Below, in pieces: positions 8,201 through 19,079 of a stretch of DNA of 64,000 bases; within the stretch, counting starts at the first letter, position 1; every line of letters starts with the position of its first letter. The DNA lies in the NCBI RefSeq assembly GCF_001428005.1, contig NZ_LMSB01000023.1:189396-253395 (forward strand), in the 5' to 3' direction. A program made the translations under genes and the position numbers. A model generated the notes under the pieces. The model ran no database searches, was not told the DNA's origin, and saw nothing but the letters and a program-made list of their open reading frames with translations. This DNA comes from Arthrobacter sp. Soil736. GTDB lineage: Bacteria > Actinomycetota > Actinomycetes > Actinomycetales > Micrococcaceae.

Positions 8201-9726
8201 ACGAACTGGCCATGACCTACGATTTCTCCCTGCTGCCGAACCCGCGCACGGACGAACGGCTTCTGCTCGGCGTTGCCGACGATCCCGCCCGCCAGGACCA
8301 GCCCACCGTCTTCTACGAGCCGGACAGGGACGGCAACATGGCCATCTACGGCACGGGAGGCTCGGGCAAGTCCGCCGCGCTCCGCGGGATCGCCATTGCA
8401 GCCGCTGTCACCCCGCGCGGCGGCCCGGTGCACATCTACGGGATCGACTGCGGTTCCGCCGGGCTGAAAATGCTCGAAGAGCTCCCGCATGTCGGCGAGA
8501 TCATCGACGGCGACGACGTCGAGCGGGTGGGCCGGCTCCTGCGCTGGCTCCGCGACCTGGCGGAGGACCGGTCGGCACGCTTTGCCGAGGTCCGGGCGTC
8601 CACGATCGTGGAGTACCGGAAGCTCGCCGCCATGCCCGACGAGAAACGCATCTTCGTGCTCGTGGACGGCATGTCAGCCCTCCGCGAAACGTACGAATAC
8701 AGCCGCCTGTCCGCCTTGTGGGACCTCTTCCTGCAGTTGGCAACCGACGGCCGTCCCCTTGGCATCCACCTCGTGGTCACCGGTGACCGCCCCAACTCCG
8801 TGCCGCCGTCGTTGCTTGCGTCCATCCAGCGCCGGCTGGTGCTGCGCCTGTCGTCCGAGGACGACTACATGACGATGGACGTCCCCAAGGACGTCCTGGG
8901 CAAGGCGTCGCCTCCGGGGCGCGGCCTGCTCGGCAGCCATGAGGTGCAGCTCGCCGTCCTGGGCGGCAACTCCAACCTGGCGCTGCAGGCGCGGGAGGTC
9001 CACAAGCTCAGCGAGGCCATGCTGCGCCAGGGCGTCGAGAAGGCCCCGCAGATCGAGCGGCTGCCGGAGCAGGTGGACCTGGACATCCTTCCGGCCGGCC
9101 GGCCGGACCTGCCCGTGATCGGCGTCGACGACGAAACGCTCCAGCCTGCCGCGATCATGGCCAAGGGCCCGCTCCTGCTGGCCGGGCCGCCGGGCGCCGG
9201 CCGGACCGTGGCGCTCGTGACGCTCGCCTATGCGCTGCGCCGCTCCAACCCCGGGACGGAACTGGTCTACATCGCGTCGCGGAAATCGGCCGTGGCGTCA
9301 CTGCCCGTCTGGGACCGTTCGCTGGTGGGGCCGGACGACGTCGAGGAAGCGGTGGAGGCACTGACCGATCATTCTTCGGCCAACCCCGGAAAGCTCGCCA
9401 TCTTCATCGAGGGCCTCACCGAGTTCACGGGGACCCTTGCGGAGTCCGGCGTGGAGCGGCTCGTGGCGGCCTCCATCAAGGCCGATCAGTGGGTGGTCGG
9501 GGAGTCCGAGACGTCCACATGGTCCTCGGCCTGGTCGCTGGCCCAGCCCTTCAAGTCCGGCAGGCGGGGGCTGCTCATCAATCCGGGCGATATCGAAGGC
9601 GACAGCCTGCTCAATACGTCGCTCGGACGGGTCAGCACGGACTTCATTCCGGGCCGGGGCTACATCGTTGGCAGGGGCAAAGTGCGCAAACTCCAGATCG
9701 CCCTGCCTCCGGAGAGCCGGACGTAA
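5263..9726 (+). CDS. EssC/EccC-like type VII secretion FtsK/SpoIIIE ATPase with N-terminal ubiquitin-like and FHA domains
   Basis: A 1487-residue membrane ATPase. Domains in order: an N-terminal segment of about 85 residues of ubiquitin/YukD-like character; an FHA domain (about 105-210) with YIGRDRDVDV, TSKRHARI and DTNSANGL; two closely spaced transmembrane helices (about 246-285); then three FtsK/SpoIIIE-type ATPase modules. Walker A motifs are GGTTGAGKS (about 704), GTGGSGKS (about 1029) and GPPGAGRT (about 1307). The third has Arg for the catalytic Lys and is likely regulatory. A Walker-B-type VVDEFAAL lies near 809. EssC (Firmicutes) and EccC (mycobacteria) drive export of WXG100 proteins. 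The FHA layout is more like EssC, though this is an actinobacterium. The kinase/phosphatase operon suggests phospho-control. Confidence 0.92.
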   Translation: MRIRLTLRRDPADAKDLAVTVDGLATVADIATELWTADPGRRDEPAPPNLSLRIDEAFVAGGMRGIVLNRTDNLLESGLRPGSVVSLTQVSEQFGVPGTGSGPAAGRGPAVATLRILSGPDVGREFSLPSGTSYIGRDRDVDVRLTDPLTSKRHARITVGESVEIVDTNSANGLQMDGLPVTRATLNSSDTVTLGDTELTVVPLARSGAAAPTSPLVDFNRSPRVVPRFSPSKRVPPAGPKRQDHHAFPYIMLIAPLMMGAVLFAVTQSLISMLFMLMMPLFIVGHYVDQKLQAKRERKEQLKEFRESMAAFRLDITELQRVERAVRLQEAPSVSDTVDSIYKLGPLLWTHRPEHQGFLGLRFGLGTVPSRVPLEEPNFSETETEFRREIEDCLARFREIEGVPVVSQLRSSGSFGLAGSRGLVDDVARGMVLQLVGLHSPAEVAVAAITSTRSRERWNWLQWLPHVGSSHSPLAGDHLAAGSASGASLLARLEDLLELREAALQSPGPVHRPGIHEETGDVPAPVLPSVLVIIEDDAPVDRGRLTRLVERGPDSGVHVLWVATGVEALPAACRDFMAVDGEHGTTTGQVRLGRHTYPVSCESLDAELAGQLARMLSPVVDAGKPLEDDSNLPRAVSYAALIGKDFLDNPQAVAERWQENNSVRTTAVANRKDNGSLRALVGSKGVEPLYLDLKNEGPHALVGGTTGAGKSEFLQSWVMGMATAYSPDRVSFLFVDYKGGAAFADCLHLPHTVGLVTDLSPHLVRRALTSLRAELHYRERLLNRKKAKDLLALQREADPDAPPYLVIVVDEFAALATEVPEFVDGVVDVAARGRSLGLHLILATQRPAGVIKESLRANTNLRVALRMADEDDATDILGVPDAAYFDPSIPGRGAAKTGPGRIQGFQTGYAGGWTTERPQRPQIDIVEMAFGSGPAWATPAPESPVKDEPSGPNDIARMTSNVIRAADLLAIGPPRKPWLNELAMTYDFSLLPNPRTDERLLLGVADDPARQDQPTVFYEPDRDGNMAIYGTGGSGKSAALRGIAIAAAVTPRGGPVHIYGIDCGSAGLKMLEELPHVGEIIDGDDVERVGRLLRWLRDLAEDRSARFAEVRASTIVEYRKLAAMPDEKRIFVLVDGMSALRETYEYSRLSALWDLFLQLATDGRPLGIHLVVTGDRPNSVPPSLLASIQRRLVLRLSSEDDYMTMDVPKDVLGKASPPGRGLLGSHEVQLAVLGGNSNLALQAREVHKLSEAMLRQGVEKAPQIERLPEQVDLDILPAGRPDLPVIGVDDETLQPAAIMAKGPLLLAGPPGAGRTVALVTLAYALRRSNPGTELVYIASRKSAVASLPVWDRSLVGPDDVEEAVEALTDHSSANPGKLAIFIEGLTEFTGTLAESGVERLVAASIKADQWVVGESETSTWSSAWSLAQPFKSGRRGLLINPGDIEGDSLLNTSLGRVSTDFIPGRGYIVGRGKVRKLQIALPPESRT

Positions 9727-9814
9727 GGGATTTGCTACCCCGCGCTGCCCTGTAGGAAGATACCCGGGACAAGACTCGGTGCGGGACTGTCCTGCGCGGC
9801 TGCAAAGGTAACCA

Positions 9815-10405
9815 ATGATCCGACCCCATTTCCTGCGGACCACGCTGGTGCCCGGACTCGCTGCCACCGCGCTGGCCTTCGCCGCGGCGGCAGGCGTCGC
9901 GGGGGCCGCGCACGCCGATCCGCTGTGCCTGCCCACGCAGCAGTGCCCGTCCGGTTCGCCCACGCCGACGGACCCTTCCTCCGGTTCGCCGGCGCCCACG
10001 GCTGAGCCTTCGACGGCACCGCCGCCTGCACAGAAGGCGCCGGTGGCTCCGGCCCAGCCTCCCGTGGAACCCGCTCCGGTTGCGGCCACCACGGCACCCG
10101 CTCCCACCGCGACGGCCACGGGGCGAATGACGGCGACGCCGGCTCCGTCCGCGACTGCCACCGGCACGACGGCCGCCAGTGCCTCGCCGAGCCCATCGGA
10201 TTCCGGCCCGACGGCCGAGTCCAACTGGAACAAGCCGATTGAAAAGCCCGTGAAGGCGAGCCACGCAGCGGCCGTCAGCGCCGGTGACGAGGGCCCGGGC
10301 GGATACCTGGGCGTCTTCGCCATCATGGGAGGCGTTTTGCTGGTGGGCTTCGCCGGACTCGTGTTCGCCCTGTGGAGCAGGAACCGCCTCGCGGGCCACT
10401 GGTGA
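9815..10405 (+). CDS. Secreted Pro/Thr-rich protein with C-terminal membrane anchor
   Basis: A 196-residue protein, not recognised as a named family. It has a clear Sec signal peptide (Arg near the start, hydrophobic core to about residue 35, likely cleavage after AAHA). A short segment with two Cys follows (LCLPTQQC). Next is a long Pro/Thr/Ala/Ser-rich stalk (about 45-125), then one transmembrane helix (about 163-187) and a short basic tail. This is the layout of a wall-spanning surface protein. It begins 88 bp after the EssC/EccC-like gene on the same strand and may belong to the same secretion locus, but it could have its own promoter. Confidence 0.75.
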   Translation: MIRPHFLRTTLVPGLAATALAFAAAAGVAGAAHADPLCLPTQQCPSGSPTPTDPSSGSPAPTAEPSTAPPPAQKAPVAPAQPPVEPAPVAATTAPAPTATATGRMTATPAPSATATGTTAASASPSPSDSGPTAESNWNKPIEKPVKASHAAAVSAGDEGPGGYLGVFAIMGGVLLVGFAGLVFALWSRNRLAGHW

Positions 10406-13548
<3,143 letters not shown>

Positions 13549-13582
13549 CCTGGCCCCCGGAGCTGGTGATAGTTCAGTCACG

Positions 13583-13596
13583 GAAACAGCTGTTTC
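13583..13596. promoter_or_regulatory. Perfect 14-bp palindrome upstream of the GNAT gene
   Basis: GAAACAGCTGTTTC is an exact palindrome located 38 bp upstream of the GTG of the acetyltransferase gene. A TAGCAT hexamer at 13622-13627, six bases before that GTG, would suit a leaderless -10 element, which puts the palindrome near the -45 position of that promoter. It is a candidate dimeric regulator site. No regulator gene lies next to it. Confidence 0.45.
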
Positions 13597-13633
13597 GCAC
13601 TGCGCATCCACCCTCTGGAACTAGCATTGACGG

Positions 13634-14137
13634 GTGCAGCCGCAGATCATTGTCCGTCCAGCCGTCCCCGCCGATTATGAGGCGATAGCCCGGATCACCC
13701 GCGATTCCTATCTGGCGGCGGGATACTTCGACAGTGCCGACCACCCCTACATGAAGCAGATCCAGGACGTGGCCAGGCGGGCGGAGCAGGCCACCATCTG
13801 GGTGGCCGAACGGGATGGCCGGATTGTGGGGTCCGTGACGCTGGCTGTTGCGGGCGAGCCGTATGCGGACATCGCCCTGGACGACGAACTCGAATTCCGG
13901 ATGCTGGTTGTGGACCCGGCCGTGCAGCGCAGCGGCGCCGGGCTGGCCCTGGTCGAAGCGATCATCGCATACGCCAAGTCGCTGGACGGCATCAGCGCCG
14001 TGGCACTGACGACCGGCGGGACATGGGAGAGCGCCCACGGCCTCTACCGGAAGACCGGCTTCCGGCGGGTCCCTGAGCGCGACTGGTTCGTGCCGGACAC
14101 CGACATAAAGCTGCTGGTTTTCCGGCTGGACATCTAG
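13634..14137 (+). CDS. GNAT-family N-acetyltransferase
   Basis: A 167-residue acetyltransferase. The acetyl-CoA-binding motif A is visible as MLVVDPAVQRSGAGLALVEA (about 95-114), followed by ALTTGGTWESAHGLYRKTGF, the usual C-terminal strand and Tyr-containing helix. The start is GTG at 13634. No Shine-Dalgarno sequence precedes it, but a TAGCAT hexamer does, which suggests a leaderless transcript. The substrate cannot be inferred. It stands between the ligA pair and a RidA-family gene. Confidence 0.88.
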   Translation: MQPQIIVRPAVPADYEAIARITRDSYLAAGYFDSADHPYMKQIQDVARRAEQATIWVAERDGRIVGSVTLAVAGEPYADIALDDELEFRMLVVDPAVQRSGAGLALVEAIIAYAKSLDGISAVALTTGGTWESAHGLYRKTGFRRVPERDWFVPDTDIKLLVFRLDI

Positions 14138-14228
14138 CCGCCCTAGAGTGGTGCCGACTCATTCCCCCGGCCCCATTCCCCGGCTGCCCAAGCGTCGGCT
14201 GGCATGCGGCCCCAGTGAAAGGCGCACC

Positions 14229-14612
14229 ATGCGCAAGACGTTCGGCACCGGTTCCGTCTGGGAACAGACCCTTGGCTATTCCCGCGCAGTCCAGGTGGAC
14301 AACACGCTGTACATTTCCGCCACCGCCGCCAGCGGTGAGGACGGCATCGTCGGCAGCGACTTCTACGAGCAGACCAAGTACATCCTCCAGAAGCTGGAGA
14401 CAGTCCTGGCCGACGCCGGCTTCGGCTTAGCCGACGTCGTGCAGTCCAAGCTGTACCTGACGGACATCACCAAGTGGGAAGACGCCGGCCGCGCCCACGG
14501 CGAGGTGTTCGGCGAGATCCGGCCCACGCTGTCCCTCGTGCACGTGCTGCCGTTCCTGGACCCGAAGATGCTCGTGGAGATCGAGCTTGTCGCCCAGAAG
14601 AGCGCCAGCTAG
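14229..14612 (+). CDS. RidA/YjgF-family protein
   Basis: A 127-residue member of the RidA (reactive imine deaminase) family. Canonical members hydrolyse enamine/imine intermediates produced by PLP enzymes. The family fold is recognisable from ALQ-like SRAVQVDNTLYISATAA near the start, the DVVQSKLYLTDI segment and EIRPTLSLVHV (about 99-109), whose Arg is the conserved carboxylate-binding residue. ATG 14229 is chosen because it gives the usual RidA length and has AAAGG 7 bp before it; an upstream in-frame GTG at 14148 only adds a Pro-rich leader. A large inverted repeat follows its stop. Confidence 0.87.
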   Translation: MRKTFGTGSVWEQTLGYSRAVQVDNTLYISATAASGEDGIVGSDFYEQTKYILQKLETVLADAGFGLADVVQSKLYLTDITKWEDAGRAHGEVFGEIRPTLSLVHVLPFLDPKMLVEIELVAQKSAS

Positions 14613-14616
14613 CTAA

Positions 14617-14681
14617 GCGCGAACGAACACTTGAGGCCCCTTTCCAGTCGCGATTCAGGGGCCTCAAGTGTTCGTTCGCGC
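14617..14681. terminator. 24-bp perfect inverted repeat between convergent genes
   Basis: The left arm 14617-14640 and the right arm 14658-14681 are exact reverse complements over 24 bp, with a 17-bp loop. It sits between the RidA gene (+) and the response regulator gene (-), overlapping neither stop, so it can serve as a bidirectional terminator. It lacks a T-tract on either side and is unusually long and perfect, so it could also be a member of a dispersed extragenic palindrome family. Confidence 0.7.
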
Positions 14682-14683
14682 CC

Positions 14684-15370
14684 TTAGGAAGCCGGGAGGC
14701 CGTAGCGGTGTTCGGGCCGGCCCGTGGTTCCGTAGCGGAGCTGGATCTCGACGGCGCCGTCGTCCGCCAGCGAGGACAGGTACCGCTGGGCGGTGGCCCG
14801 GGAAACGCCCACCCGCCCGGCCACCTCGGCGGCGGAATACTGCTCGCCGGGCACCAGGGATTCCAGCACCGCCGCTTCCGTGGCGGACCGAGGCCTGGCC
14901 GACGGCGAGACGTCGCCGGGGATGAGGGCCCGCTTGGCCCGCTCCACGGTGTCCTGGTCCAGCGACCCCGGCTGGGCCAGGATCCGCCGGTACCGGGCAT
15001 AGGACCGCAGCTGCTGGGACAGGGACTCGGCCGTGAACGGCTTCAGTAGGTAGCCCAGGGCGCCGCGCCGGAACGCCGTCCGCAGCGAGGCGGCATCCGA
15101 TGCCGCGCTCAGGATCATGGTGTCCACGTCCAGCTGGTGCAGCAGGTCCAGGCCGGAGGCGTCCGGCAGGTACACGTCCAGCAGGACCAGGTCCGGCCGA
15201 AGGCTGTGGATGGACTGCAGCGCCAGTGACGCCGAACCCGCCGGGGGCAGGGCAAGGAACCCCGCCACCGAGTCCACGTAGGCCGCGTGGAGTTTGGCCA
15301 CGTGGAAATCGTCGTCCACAATCAGCACCCTGAAATCCTCAGACATCATCGTCCCATCTTCGTCAGTCAC
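14684..15370 (-). CDS. CitB/DcuR-type response regulator
   Basis: A 228-residue two-component response regulator. The receiver domain (about 12-130) has the acidic pair in LIVDDDF, the phosphoacceptor Asp in LVLLDVYLPD (about 61) and the conserved Lys in YLLKPF. The C-terminal winged helix (about 165-225) contains AAEVAGRVGVSRATAQRYL, typical of the CitB/DcuR class. The GTG at 15370 abuts the stop of the sensor kinase; two Met codons at 15349 and 15346 are alternative starts. With the kinase it should sense a di- or tricarboxylate and control the divergent CitMHS transporter. Confidence 0.93.
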   Translation of the reverse strand: MTDEDGTMMSEDFRVLIVDDDFHVAKLHAAYVDSVAGFLALPPAGSASLALQSIHSLRPDLVLLDVYLPDASGLDLLHQLDVDTMILSAASDAASLRTAFRRGALGYLLKPFTAESLSQQLRSYARYRRILAQPGSLDQDTVERAKRALIPGDVSPSARPRSATEAAVLESLVPGEQYSAAEVAGRVGVSRATAQRYLSSLADDGAVEIQLRYGTTGRPEHRYGLPAS

Positions 15371-17095
15371 TCAGTCTTTGCGCGCCGTGGTGGTGCCCGG
15401 CAGCGTGGCCATGAAAACGGCGCCCGGCCCGCCCGCGCCGCCGGGCTCCAGCACCCTGACATCGCCGCCGCGGCGCCGCGCAAGCTGCCGCGCGAGGGCC
15501 AGCCCCAGGCCCTGGCCGCCTGCGGAGCGGACGGGGCCGGCGGCCGTCGTGAATCCTTCGGCGAACACCGCCTCCGGGTCGGCGGCGACGGGCAGACCAT
15601 CGCCGGAATCGGCGACGACGATGTGCAGGGTCCCGCCGTCGTCCGTCGGTTCGTCCAGCAGCTCCAGCTCCACCCAGCGCTCCCCGGCCGAGCCGGCCAC
15701 CGCCGCGTTGACGGCGTTGTCGATCAGGTTACCGAGGACTGTGGTGACATCCTGCGGATCCGTCACCTGGCCGCGCACCAGGGTCTCGGGCCCGATCCGC
15801 AGGGTGACGCCGCGTTCGTCGGCCTCCACGCCCTTGGCCCCGATGAACGCCTGGAGGTACGGGTCCTGGAGCAGTTCGGCCTGGTCCACCGGGAACTTCA
15901 GCGGCCCGGTGGCGGCGAGCCGCGCCAGGTACTCACGCGCCTGCTGGTGCTGGCCGATGCTCATGAAACCCGCAATCGTGTGCAGCTGGTTGGCGAACTC
16001 GTGCCGCTGCGCCCGCAGGGCCGTGGACATGGTTCCGACGGCGTCGAGCTGGCGCGTCAGCTGCTGCAGCTCGGTGCGGTCGCGCAGCATGACCACCCAG
16101 CCAAGGTCCTCCTGGCGGTGCAGGGCCTTGCGGGCACTCGCCACCAGGACCTGGCCGCCGGCGATCAGCTCCACGGCCTCGCCTTCCCTGGCGTCAGCCT
16201 GCGTGAGCGCTTTGAGCTTCGGCGGGACCGGCGCCGCGGCCCAGAGGCTTCCGGACAGGTCCGGCTGGCCGAGGAGCCGCTGGGCTGCGGCATTGAAGAC
16301 GCTGATGCGGCCCTCCGCGGAAATGCCCACTACGCCCTCATCCACGCCCTCCAGCACCGCCACCTGGTCGTGGACCAGCGTGCTGATTTCCTCGGGTTCG
16401 AGGCCGAGGGTGAGCCGCTGCAGCCTGCGCCGGAGCAGGAACGAGGCCAGGACACCCGCCAGGAGTGAGCCGGCCGCCGTCAGGACGATGGGCCCGATGT
16501 CCCGGCGCAGGCTCTGGCCGATGGTCTCCGTGGAATAGCCGACGCTCACCTCGCCCACCACCTTGGGGGACGCGCCGCCGGAACCGGTGCCGGAGCCCGA
16601 GCCGGAACCGGTGCCGGGCGCGAAGACCGGCACCTTAGCGCCGGCCGACGGCCCCAGCGTGCCCGTGTTCCGGGTGGTGACCTCGCGGCCGGCCAGCGCC
16701 TCGGACGGATCCGTGCTGACCCGCTCGCCCAGCCGCTCGGCGTCGGGATGGGCCAGCCGGAGTCCCGTTTCGTCGGTGATCACCACGAAGAGGGCGCCGG
16801 TGCGCGTGCGCGCCCCCTCGGCCGCCGCCATGAGCGGGCCGGCCAGCAGTTCGGCCGGCGGGGGAGTGCCGGCCTGCCGGCTGATGGCCTGCACCTCGGC
16901 CCGAACGGACGGGTCCGACGCCACCGTCCGGGCGAGCGTCAGCGCCTGGTTTTCGGCCTCGCGGCCCAGACGTTCGTACGTGAGCCACGCGTGCACGGCG
17001 CCGCTCAGGAGCACCACCAGCAGCACCACGCCGAGCTGCAGGAGCAGCGTCTGCGTGGAGAACCTGAGTGGCAGCCTGCGGGCGGGGCTCGTCAT
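15371..17095 (-). CDS. CitA/DcuS-type sensor histidine kinase
   Basis: A 574-residue membrane sensor kinase. It has an N-terminal transmembrane helix (about 15-38) and an extracytoplasmic PDC/PAS-like sensor domain with FVVITDETGLRLAHPD and the RVSTDPSEALAGR segment seen in CitA/DcuS proteins. A second transmembrane helix follows (about 205-225), then a cytoplasmic PAS domain. The phosphoacceptor is in LRAQRHEFANQLHTIAGF, and the ATPase region has NLIDNAVNAA and DSGDGLP. A Gly/Ser-rich insertion (about 150-175) in the sensor domain is unusual. The ATG at 17095 is preferred because AAGGAG lies 5 bp upstream; a longer frame to 17191 lacks this. Confidence 0.93.
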   Translation of the reverse strand: MTSPARRLPLRFSTQTLLLQLGVVLLVVLLSGAVHAWLTYERLGREAENQALTLARTVASDPSVRAEVQAISRQAGTPPPAELLAGPLMAAAEGARTRTGALFVVITDETGLRLAHPDAERLGERVSTDPSEALAGREVTTRNTGTLGPSAGAKVPVFAPGTGSGSGSGTGSGGASPKVVGEVSVGYSTETIGQSLRRDIGPIVLTAAGSLLAGVLASFLLRRRLQRLTLGLEPEEISTLVHDQVAVLEGVDEGVVGISAEGRISVFNAAAQRLLGQPDLSGSLWAAAPVPPKLKALTQADAREGEAVELIAGGQVLVASARKALHRQEDLGWVVMLRDRTELQQLTRQLDAVGTMSTALRAQRHEFANQLHTIAGFMSIGQHQQAREYLARLAATGPLKFPVDQAELLQDPYLQAFIGAKGVEADERGVTLRIGPETLVRGQVTDPQDVTTVLGNLIDNAVNAAVAGSAGERWVELELLDEPTDDGGTLHIVVADSGDGLPVAADPEAVFAEGFTTAAGPVRSAGGQGLGLALARQLARRRGGDVRVLEPGGAGGPGAVFMATLPGTTTARKD

Positions 17096-17287
17096 TGGAC
17101 TCCTTGGACGATATGTGGGCGGGGCTTGTGCGCAGCCGCCGGCGGGACGTGAGCAGAATGAGCAAAATGCTCCCAATAAGCAGTATGCCAATCAATTGAG
17201 CCAAAGGCACTGCCGTGACGCGGGCCACTCTAACGTCTGTAGTACGCATCACACCGGGGTGGTGCTGGACACACAAAGGAGCCGGCT
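17096..17287. promoter_or_regulatory. Divergent promoter region, sensor kinase / citrate transporter
   Basis: This 192-bp gap separates two start codons pointing away from each other. Both Shine-Dalgarno sites lie inside it: AAGGAG for the kinase and AAGGAG at 17278-17283 for the transporter. Its middle (about 17155-17205) is clearly AT-richer than the surroundings and includes related GAGCAAAATGCTC- and AGCAGTATGC-like segments that could be response-regulator sites. Exact -10 and -35 boxes are not certain. Confidence 0.5.
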
Positions 17288-18760
17288 GTGCTGGTATTAC
17301 TAGGATTCGCCATGATCGCGGTATTCATGGTGCTGATCATGACGAAGAAGTTGACGCCAGTGCTGGCGCTGATCATTGTCCCCACCGTTTTCGGTCTCTT
17401 TGCAGGAGCCGGCCTCGGCATCGGTGACATGGTGATGGACTCGATGAAGTCCATGACCTCCACCGCCGCGTTGCTGATGTTCGCCATCATCTACTTCGGC
17501 CTGATGATCGACGTCGGGCTGTTCGATCCGCTGGTCCGGTTCATCCTGCGCAAGCTCGGCAATGACCCGGCCAAGGTGGTCCTCGGCACCGCGATCCTGG
17601 CGGCCGCCGTATCCCTCGACGGCGACGGCTCGACCACCTTCATCCTCACCACGGCCGCCATGCTGCCCATCTACCTCCGGCTGAAGATGAGCCCCGTGGT
17701 CCTCACCTGCGTTGCCGGCCTGGCCAACGGCACCATGAACATCCTGCCGTGGGGCGGCCCCACCGCCCGCGCCGCCACCGCGCTCAAGATCGACGTCAAC
17801 GACGTCTTCGTTCCCATGATCCCGTCGCTGATCGCCGGCCTGGTTGTTGTCTTCGTTTTCTCCTGGCTGCTCGGCCTGCAGGAACGCAACCGCCTCCGCG
17901 CCACGGCGCCGGAAATCTGGGGCGTGCCTGACTCTGCCGAAGCGTTCGACGGCGGAACGGCCGGCGGCGGTTCGGGAACCGGCCGCGGACGCACGGGTTC
18001 CGGCACTGCACCTGTTCCCGCAACGGGAGGCCCCGCCGTCGGCGGCTCTTCCGTGGCCGTCCTGGAGCGCACCGAGACGCTCGCGGATGTCAGCGACACA
18101 GGTCTCACGGACACCGCCCTGGACCCCAACCGCAAGACCCTCCGGCCCAAACTGCAGTGGTTCAACCTGGGCCTCACTGTCGCCGTGATGGTCATGCTCG
18201 TGGCCGACCTCGTGCCGCTGCCGTTCGTCTTCATGGTGGGCTCCGCCATCGCCCTCCTGGTGAACTTCCCCAAGGTCAAGGACCAGGGCGCCCAGCTCGT
18301 GGCCCACGCTCCGTCCATCGTTGCAGTGGTCAGCATGGTCATGGCCGCCGCCGTCCTGACCGGCGTTCTCAAGGGCACCGGCATGGTCGAGGCGATGTCT
18401 GCCTGGCTCGTGGCCATCATCCCCTCGGACATGGGCCCGTTCATGGCCGTCATCACCGGCATCCTCAGCATCCCCATGACGTTCTTCATGAGCAATGACG
18501 CCTTCTACTTCGGCGTGCTCCCCGTCCTGAGCGAGACCGCGGCACACTACGGCGTCAGCGCAGCGGAAATGGCCCGGGCCTCCATCACGGGCCAGCCCTT
18601 CCACCTGCAAAGCCCGCTGGTTCCGGCCATCCTGCTGCTGGTTTCGCTCGCCAAGGTTGACCTCGGCGACCACCACAAGAAGGTGCTCTGGCGGACCGCA
18701 GTGATCTCCCTCGTAATGCTCGGCGTAGGAATGCTGACCGGAGCCATCGGCATCGGGTAA
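17288..18760 (+). CDS. CitMHS-family citrate-metal:H+ symporter
   Basis: A 490-residue polytopic membrane protein of the CitMHS family (citrate complexed with Mg2+ or Ca2+). About twelve hydrophobic segments are visible in two halves, with GDGSTTFILTTAAMLPIYLR and NILPWGGPTARAATALK in the first half and FFMSNDAFYFGVLPVL in the second, all characteristic of the family. A Gly/Ser-rich hydrophilic loop (about 215-275) separates the halves. It starts at GTG 17288, with AAGGAG a few bases upstream. The adjacent divergent CitA/CitB-type system suggests citrate-induced expression. A strong terminator follows. Confidence 0.93.
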   Translation: MLVLLGFAMIAVFMVLIMTKKLTPVLALIIVPTVFGLFAGAGLGIGDMVMDSMKSMTSTAALLMFAIIYFGLMIDVGLFDPLVRFILRKLGNDPAKVVLGTAILAAAVSLDGDGSTTFILTTAAMLPIYLRLKMSPVVLTCVAGLANGTMNILPWGGPTARAATALKIDVNDVFVPMIPSLIAGLVVVFVFSWLLGLQERNRLRATAPEIWGVPDSAEAFDGGTAGGGSGTGRGRTGSGTAPVPATGGPAVGGSSVAVLERTETLADVSDTGLTDTALDPNRKTLRPKLQWFNLGLTVAVMVMLVADLVPLPFVFMVGSAIALLVNFPKVKDQGAQLVAHAPSIVAVVSMVMAAAVLTGVLKGTGMVEAMSAWLVAIIPSDMGPFMAVITGILSIPMTFFMSNDAFYFGVLPVLSETAAHYGVSAAEMARASITGQPFHLQSPLVPAILLLVSLAKVDLGDHHKKVLWRTAVISLVMLGVGMLTGAIGIG

Positions 18761-18791
18761 CCAGCCAAGGAGCACCACAGGAGATAACAAG

Positions 18792-18831
18792 AGAAAGCAG
18801 AGTGCGGAAGATTTTCCGCACTCTGCTTTCT
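18792..18831 (+). terminator. Strong hairpin terminator after the citrate transporter
   Basis: The arms 18792-18809 and 18814-18831 are perfectly complementary over 18 bp with a 4-bp loop. The structure ends in a T-rich stretch (CTTTCTTGTG). It lies about 30 bp after the transporter stop and fits a rho-independent terminator. Confidence 0.85.
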
Positions 18832-19079
18832 TGTGTTGTGCTGGTGAACTCCGCCGCCGCGATAGGTGGGCAGGGGCACCTCGGCGACGGGACGGGCATC
18901 CGGAAGCGTGCGTCTAAGCGGGGGCCCACACCGTCAGGGTTCCCTGCCCGAGCTTGCGAGGGGAGGGGGACGGTGGGGAGAACGAGCGAGCACGCGGAGG
19001 ATCGTCTGGCCTGCCGCCGTAAGGCGACTGCAACTGCCGCCAAAGAGTGCGGAGACACAACACCAACCCACGTAGACTG
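18832..19079. other. Non-coding gap before gatC, no gene seen
   Basis: Between the terminator and the gatC leader there is about 250 bp with no convincing reading frame: the open frames here lack ribosome sites and family resemblance. It probably holds the gatCAB promoter. A TAGACT hexamer near 19074-19079 could serve as a -10 box, but no good -35 match is seen. Confidence 0.4.

Noticed and set aside
5956..8490. An 844-residue minus-strand open frame inside the EssC/EccC-like gene
   Set aside because: GC-rich genes produce long antisense frames. The opposite strand has clear domains and motifs, and the antisense translation is compositionally odd (His/Arg/Gly/Val-rich) with no family.
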